The position numbers and the translations under genes are program-made. Source: Verrucomicrobiota bacterium (lineage in GTDB: Bacteria; Verrucomicrobiota; Verrucomicrobiia; Chthoniobacterales; UBA10450). Taken from it: a DNA stretch of 8,878 bases. Of this stretch, positions 5,633 to 8,878 are shown piece after piece. The stretch's first letter is position 1, and every line of letters starts with the position of its first letter. Location: assembly GCA_003218525.1 (NCBI GenBank), contig QHNU01000192.1:1-8878 (forward strand), given 5' to 3'. The notes beneath the pieces are model-generated. The model had not been told where the DNA came from, made no database searches, and saw nothing but the letters and a program-made list of their open reading frames with translations.

Positions 5633-7003
5633 CTACAACTCGATTTCAACACCAGGCGCCGGCACGATTACTTCTGAATCTGGTAACCGCATCGAGAGCT
5701 GGTTCCGCATCCACTCGACCGCACCCGGATCGCCGTGCACGAGCAGGATTTTCTTGGGAGCGAGTTTCAGAGCATACGCAATTAGCGATTCGCGCGAGGC
5801 GTGCGCGCTGAACTGAAATTGTTCCACCTGACAGCGCAACGTCTGCGCCGGGGCATCCGGGTCGAGCGCAATGGCATCGCCCGGCTTAGCCGCACGCAAC
5901 ATTCCACCCGGCGATTCCGGATCAGCGTAACCAACGAACAAAATGGAATGACGCGGATTTTCCACGATGCGGCGCGCGAAAATGTTTGAGAGAGTTTTCG
6001 GCGTCATCATCCCGCTCGACAGCGCGTAGACTCGACCCGCCCGCGCGGGGGAATCGTCGATGGTTTGGCCCGTGAGTACAAACGGCGCGACATCCTGAAG
6101 CAACTGCAAACGAGGTAGCTGGCGGCGTGATTGATTCGCGCGTCGATCATAAATTTCGGTCATTTTCGAGCTCAACCCGCCGATATAAATCGGAAAATCA
6201 GGGAGCAATTTTTGCCGCCGAAATTTGTAAAACATGGCGAGCGCCTCCTGCGTTTTGCCCAGGGCAAAAACCGGGATGAGCACGCAACCGCCGCGTCGAA
6301 AGATGGCTTCGATTGCGCTAACCAGTCGTTGTTCTTCCGATTCACGCGACCAATCGGGCGGTGTCGGGTGATCGCCGCGCGTGCATTCCATGATCAGTAC
6401 ATCGACCCTCGTCTCCGGAAAGGCGGCGGCCGACATGATCGTTTGGTCATCAAAGTTGACGTCGCCCGTGTACAAGATGGTGCGGCCTGCCATCCGCAAA
6501 AGAACTCCGGACGAGCCGAGCACGTGTCCCCCATCCCAAAACTCGAAAGTTAATTCGCCGTCGAGTGAGGCCTGCTGACCCTTCGTGCCGTAGGGCTGTC
6601 GATACCGGCAGAAGTGCCAACGGTCGCTGGCGCGCTCGGTCTCACGATGTGTGAAAAGCGGATACAGAACCGTGCCCAGTTCCTCGCGTTCTCGCGTCAT
6701 CACGTTGACGGAATTGTGCAGCAACGCCGCTCCGATTTCGCCGGTTGCTTCAGTCATGAACACGCGCGCATTCGGCTGACGACGCATGAGCACCGGCAGC
6801 GTTCCGATATGGTCCTGATGAGCGTGGCTGATGAGAATCACGTCGATCGTGCGCCCATTGATCGCTTTCCAACTGGGCAGAGCCCCTTCGCCGTCATCTT
6901 TTGGATGCATGCCGCAATCCAAAATCATCCCTTTGCCACCGGCCTCGAGATAATACGAGTTCGCGCCGATCTCGGTCCGGCGCGTCAGGTTGATAAATTT
7001 CAC
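5633..7003 (-). CDS. metallo-beta-lactamase / beta-CASP RNA-processing nuclease (CPSF73-like)
   Basis: A 456-residue protein of the MBL-fold beta-CASP family, which includes CPSF73 and bacterial and archaeal RNA nucleases. Zinc-binding motifs: SHAHQDHIG with His60, His62, Asp64 and His65; His160 in GGHVLGSS; and Asp181 in YTGDVNF. Beta-CASP motif A is Glu206 in MECTRGD, motif B is His401 in FSAHAS, and the motif C position is His423 in LLVHGDP; a histidine there is typical of RNA-acting members. GGLSSKM (275-281) and YALSSGMM (326-333) are further family marks. No KH or other RNA-binding domain is attached, so this is the minimal form. It probably cleaves RNA in the cytoplasm; the substrate is unknown. 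GTG 7003 is chosen because MKFINLTRR begins the first beta strand; no Shine-Dalgarno is visible. A 147-nt leader with repeats precedes it. Confidence 0.93.
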   Translation of the reverse strand: MKFINLTRRTEIGANSYYLEAGGKGMILDCGMHPKDDGEGALPSWKAINGRTIDVILISHAHQDHIGTLPVLMRRQPNARVFMTEATGEIGAALLHNSVNVMTREREELGTVLYPLFTHRETERASDRWHFCRYRQPYGTKGQQASLDGELTFEFWDGGHVLGSSGVLLRMAGRTILYTGDVNFDDQTIMSAAAFPETRVDVLIMECTRGDHPTPPDWSRESEEQRLVSAIEAIFRRGGCVLIPVFALGKTQEALAMFYKFRRQKLLPDFPIYIGGLSSKMTEIYDRRANQSRRQLPRLQLLQDVAPFVLTGQTIDDSPARAGRVYALSSGMMTPKTLSNIFARRIVENPRHSILFVGYADPESPGGMLRAAKPGDAIALDPDAPAQTLRCQVEQFQFSAHASRESLIAYALKLAPKKILLVHGDPGAVEWMRNQLSMRLPDSEVIVPAPGVEIEL

Positions 7004-7045
7004 GAGAACAGTGGCCAGGCGTTTTTACTGCAATGGCAGGCGGAA

Positions 7046-7079
7046 AGTGCGCTTGTTGATCAAACGCGCAAGCGCCACT
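7046..7079 (-). other. inverted repeat / possible leader hairpin before the beta-CASP nuclease gene
   Basis: Plus-strand arms agtgcgcttg (7046-7055) and caagcgccact (7069-7079) pair over 10 bp with a single bulged C, around a 13-nt loop that contains ttgatcaa. It lies about 43 nt before the GTG at 7003, so it would form in the 5' leader of that mRNA if transcription starts upstream. No U-run follows, so it is not a terminator. Regulatory function is only inferred. Confidence 0.45.
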
Positions 7080-7095
7080 GTACAATGTCAACCCT

Positions 7096-7120
7096 GTAGC
7101 GGCGGTCTCCGACCGCCGCT
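7096..7120. repeat. REP-like palindrome, copy 2 (perfect)
   Basis: The arms agcggcggtc (7098-7107) and gaccgccgct (7111-7120) are perfectly complementary around the 3-nt loop tcc. The segment gtagcggcggtctc (7096-7109) is identical to 5577-5590. It sits in the gap between the dipeptidase stop and the nuclease start. A 10-bp GC-rich stem would form a very stable hairpin in RNA of either strand. Confidence 0.85.
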
Positions 7121-7125
7121 CGAGC

Positions 7126-7149
7126 AAAATACCGGCGTTCACAGAACGC
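7126..7149 (-). terminator. possible weak intrinsic terminator after the dipeptidase gene
   Basis: On the minus strand, GCGTTC (7149-7144) and GAACGC (7140-7135) pair perfectly around a TGT loop, one base after the TAA stop of the dipeptidase gene. CGGTATTTTG follows, giving a short interrupted U-run. The 6-bp stem and poor U-run make it weak; with the REP-like hairpin just beyond it may still end or attenuate the CHASE2-dipeptidase transcript. Confidence 0.35.
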
Positions 7150-7150
7150 G

Positions 7151-8194
7151 TTACAAAATCTGTTCGAAAATTCGCATCCAGTTTCGGAAAAGGATCTTTT
7201 CGATCTCCTCATCGCTGAAGCCGCGCTCGATTAATCTGCGAGTGAAATTGCGAGCGTGGGCGTGATTCGCCAGATCCGCAATCACGTGAACACTCGGAAA
7301 TTTCTGATGAAACGCCGTGCGCTCGGCCTCGGACCATTGCCGATAAATAAATTCGAAGAAATCGAAACCGATCCCAACGCCGTTGATGCCGATCAAATCA
7401 ATGATGTGCTCGATATGATCGATGTAGCGATCAAGCGTTGACTCCTCTTTTCGAGGACTGACCAGAACGGAATTAACTCCGATAACCCCGCCTCTCGCAC
7501 CGATTCTCTTGATTTGCTCATCCCCGATGTTGCGCTCGATGTCATAGTACTTTCTCGCGTTGGTGTGTGAAACAATCGGCGGCTTGGTCGTAATCTCCAG
7601 GATCTCATCGAAGCCGGCGGGGTTTATGTGCGCGAGATCGACAATGAGACCGAGTCTCTCGCATTCGCGAACAAGATCGCGTCCGAACGCGGTCAGACCC
7701 TCCGGGGGCGAGCCGGTCGCGGCAAAGACACCGCCGCTTCCGGCGGCGTTGCTCCGAGCATGGGTAAGACCAATGATGCGAAGGCCTAGCTCGTAAAAGA
7801 TGGGGAGCAAATTCAAGTCGGCCCCGATCGGTTCAATCCCTTCCATTGCGATCAACAGCGCAATCTTCCCCTGCTCTCGGGCGCGTCTAATTTCCGAAAA
7901 GGATTTGCAGATTACAAAGCAATCGGACCGATCCCGTTCGACATAAAGCCGGGCAATTTGACCGAGGCCAACCGCCAAAGCGCGATCGGGTAAATATTGA
8001 TCCTCGATGTAAATCGCTGCGGCAAGCACGTCGACGTCGCCAGCTTTGAATTCTGGCAGGAAATCGGTCACCAGAACATCGGTGCGATCACGTTTGCCAT
8101 ACAAATCCATCAGCAAATCGAAATGAAGATCGACGATCCCATTCGCCTGTAGCTGCGCGATCCGCTTGTCCACCGAAGACATTGAATCACTCAT
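7151..8194 (-). CDS. M19 family membrane dipeptidase (renal dipeptidase-like)
   Basis: A 347-residue TIM-barrel metallopeptidase of family M19, whose members split dipeptides, some including D-amino acids, using two zinc ions. All expected active-site positions are present: His24 and Asp26 in VDLHFDL, bridging Glu118 in AMEGIEP, His145 in GLTHARSN, His189 in VDLAHI, His210 in SHTNAR, Arg221 in ERN, and Asp278 in GIGFDFFEF. The C-terminus NWMRIFEQIL corresponds to the family's GGNFLRV-type end. No signal peptide is seen, so it is likely cytoplasmic. ATG 8194 overlaps the end of the CHASE2 gene by 8 nt (ATGAGTGA), implying co-translation. A second ATG four codons in (8182) is possible. The substrate cannot be read from sequence; some M19 genes belong to specialised amino-acid or cofactor pathways, but none surround this one. 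Confidence 0.94.
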   Translation of the reverse strand: MSDSMSSVDKRIAQLQANGIVDLHFDLLMDLYGKRDRTDVLVTDFLPEFKAGDVDVLAAAIYIEDQYLPDRALAVGLGQIARLYVERDRSDCFVICKSFSEIRRAREQGKIALLIAMEGIEPIGADLNLLPIFYELGLRIIGLTHARSNAAGSGGVFAATGSPPEGLTAFGRDLVRECERLGLIVDLAHINPAGFDEILEITTKPPIVSHTNARKYYDIERNIGDEQIKRIGARGGVIGVNSVLVSPRKEESTLDRYIDHIEHIIDLIGINGVGIGFDFFEFIYRQWSEAERTAFHQKFPSVHVIADLANHAHARNFTRRLIERGFSDEEIEKILFRNWMRIFEQIL

Positions 8195-8878
8195 CTCTGC
8201 TCAAGGCCGGAATTTCTGCCCCGCCGGCAACTGATTTCTGCCGTGGCCAGAGCAGCCCTAGAACCAGGACCACAAGTGCAGTAGTCAGCGGCACGACACC
8301 TGGAATCCAGATTTCAAAACGCGACATGCAGGCGAACGCGACCAAACAGTAAGCAGCGATGAAAGCAATCATGGCCAAAATCAAATCGACTCGCCCCATG
8401 CGAGTAGCCGGCCAGGCGAACAACACGATCAACACCAGCACCGCGCAATCAAAACCAACGCTCACCCGATGGACAAAACGACCGGATTGAAGAGTAGCGA
8501 TCGTCGCGGCGAAAATATCGGGCGGGGCAAGTGGGTTGAGTGGAGTGCGGGCGAGAACTAAATCATCACGTAAGCTATCGAGCGGCGAAGGTTTTCCGGC
8601 AGGCTTTTGCTGCGCGAGGAAGAGGAGCTCGTTCAGTCTCATTCGCCGGCCCAGCCCCGAAGCGTTCGGATTTACCATTAATGATCCGTCGCTACGAATA
8701 GGGATTTGGCGACCCCCGGGTAACTCGATGTGGGATCCCAGCTCAATTTTGACATCCCCCAGCGGAATACGCGCCCATGTCAGATAAGCTTGCAAAGCGA
8801 AGGCGGGAATAACTTCGCCGCGATATTGAAAGAGCAACGGTACATGGGTTTCGTTGAAAATATTTCCGGGAAGATTGA
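8187..8878 (-). CDS. CHASE2-domain membrane protein, C-terminal part (start outside window)
   Basis: The open frame enters from the right edge and ends at TGA 8189-8187, giving 229 visible residues. The first ~130 match the later half of a CHASE2 extracytoplasmic sensory domain: VPLLFQYRGEVIPAFALQAYL, then IELGSHIELPGGRQIPI followed by SDGSLMVNP, and DIFAATIATLQSGRFVHR just before the membrane. Three helices follow at about 139-155, 163-184 and 190-210 of the visible part, the usual CHASE2 arrangement. The protein then stops after about 18 polar residues, where family members normally continue into a cyclase, GGDEF or kinase output domain. It was probably exported across the inner membrane with the sensor in the periplasm; the ligand is unknown. 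Its stop overlaps the dipeptidase start. A TTG at 8837 is not the real start, because conserved domain sequence lies upstream of it. Confidence 0.82.
   Translation of the reverse strand, partial: NLPGNIFNETHVPLLFQYRGEVIPAFALQAYLTWARIPLGDVKIELGSHIELPGGRQIPIRSDGSLMVNPNASGLGRRMRLNELLFLAQQKPAGKPSPLDSLRDDLVLARTPLNPLAPPDIFAATIATLQSGRFVHRVSVGFDCAVLVLIVLFAWPATRMGRVDLILAMIAFIAAYCLVAFACMSRFEIWIPGVVPLTTALVVLVLGLLWPRQKSVAGGAEIPALSRDE

Noticed and set aside
7063..7091. Sigma-70 promoter from a perfect TTGACA (minus strand, 7091-7086)
   Set aside because: At 16-18 nt spacing there is only CGCGTT/GCGTTT, which is not a credible -10 box.
6614..7099. Plus-strand ORF of 161 codons
   Set aside because: Mostly antisense to the N-terminal half of the beta-CASP nuclease, whose catalytic motifs fix the true strand.
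1..8878. Mobile element, prophage or defence island
   Set aside because: There is no transposase, integrase, tRNA target, long terminal repeat or defence gene. The holin-family name of 1834-2259 reflects a DUF1469 housekeeping protein, not a phage.

Overview
The window reads as chromosomal DNA of a free-living Gram-negative bacterium, most likely a soil-type Verrucomicrobiota (Chthoniobacter/Udaeobacter-like). This is inferred from gene content: paired PilT ATPases, a DCC-thioredoxin/lipase-maturation-factor fusion, a CPSF73-like nuclease, and short GC-rich palindromes between genes. No rRNA or other taxonomic marker is present to prove it. Every supported gene lies on the minus strand, so reading order runs from high to low coordinates. 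No tRNA, rRNA, CRISPR array, insertion sequence or phage gene is visible.

From the right edge the order is: the C-terminal part of a CHASE2 sensor-like membrane protein (8187-8878); an M19 membrane-dipeptidase-family enzyme overlapping it by 8 nt (7151-8194); a 147-nt gap holding a possible terminator, a REP-like palindrome and a leader hairpin; a metallo-beta-lactamase/beta-CASP nuclease (5633-7003); a second copy of the palindrome; exonuclease III (xthA, 4795-5568); and a 616-residue fusion of a DCC (DUF393) thiol-disulfide domain to a lipase-maturation-factor-like membrane protein (2917-4767).

Next comes infA, encoding translation initiation factor IF-1 (2670-2871). Both halves align perfectly with the family, but they lie in different frames: 17 nt are missing where six codons should be. 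After it is a compact cluster resembling the E. coli yqjD-yqjE-yqjK order: a DUF883 ribosome/membrane-anchor-type protein, a DUF1469 holin-like two-helix membrane protein and a third small Lys-rich membrane protein. The left end holds two consecutive pilT-type ATPase genes joined by a TGATG stop/start overlap; the second runs off the edge.

Functionally this is mostly housekeeping (DNA repair, RNA processing, translation initiation, dipeptide cleavage) plus envelope and surface functions (pilus retraction, envelope stress proteins, membrane oxidoreductase fusion). I do not see a convincing new multigene system. The observations most worth checking are the broken infA, the two near-identical palindromes bracketing the nuclease gene, the DCC-LMF fusion and the CHASE2 protein that ends without an output domain.
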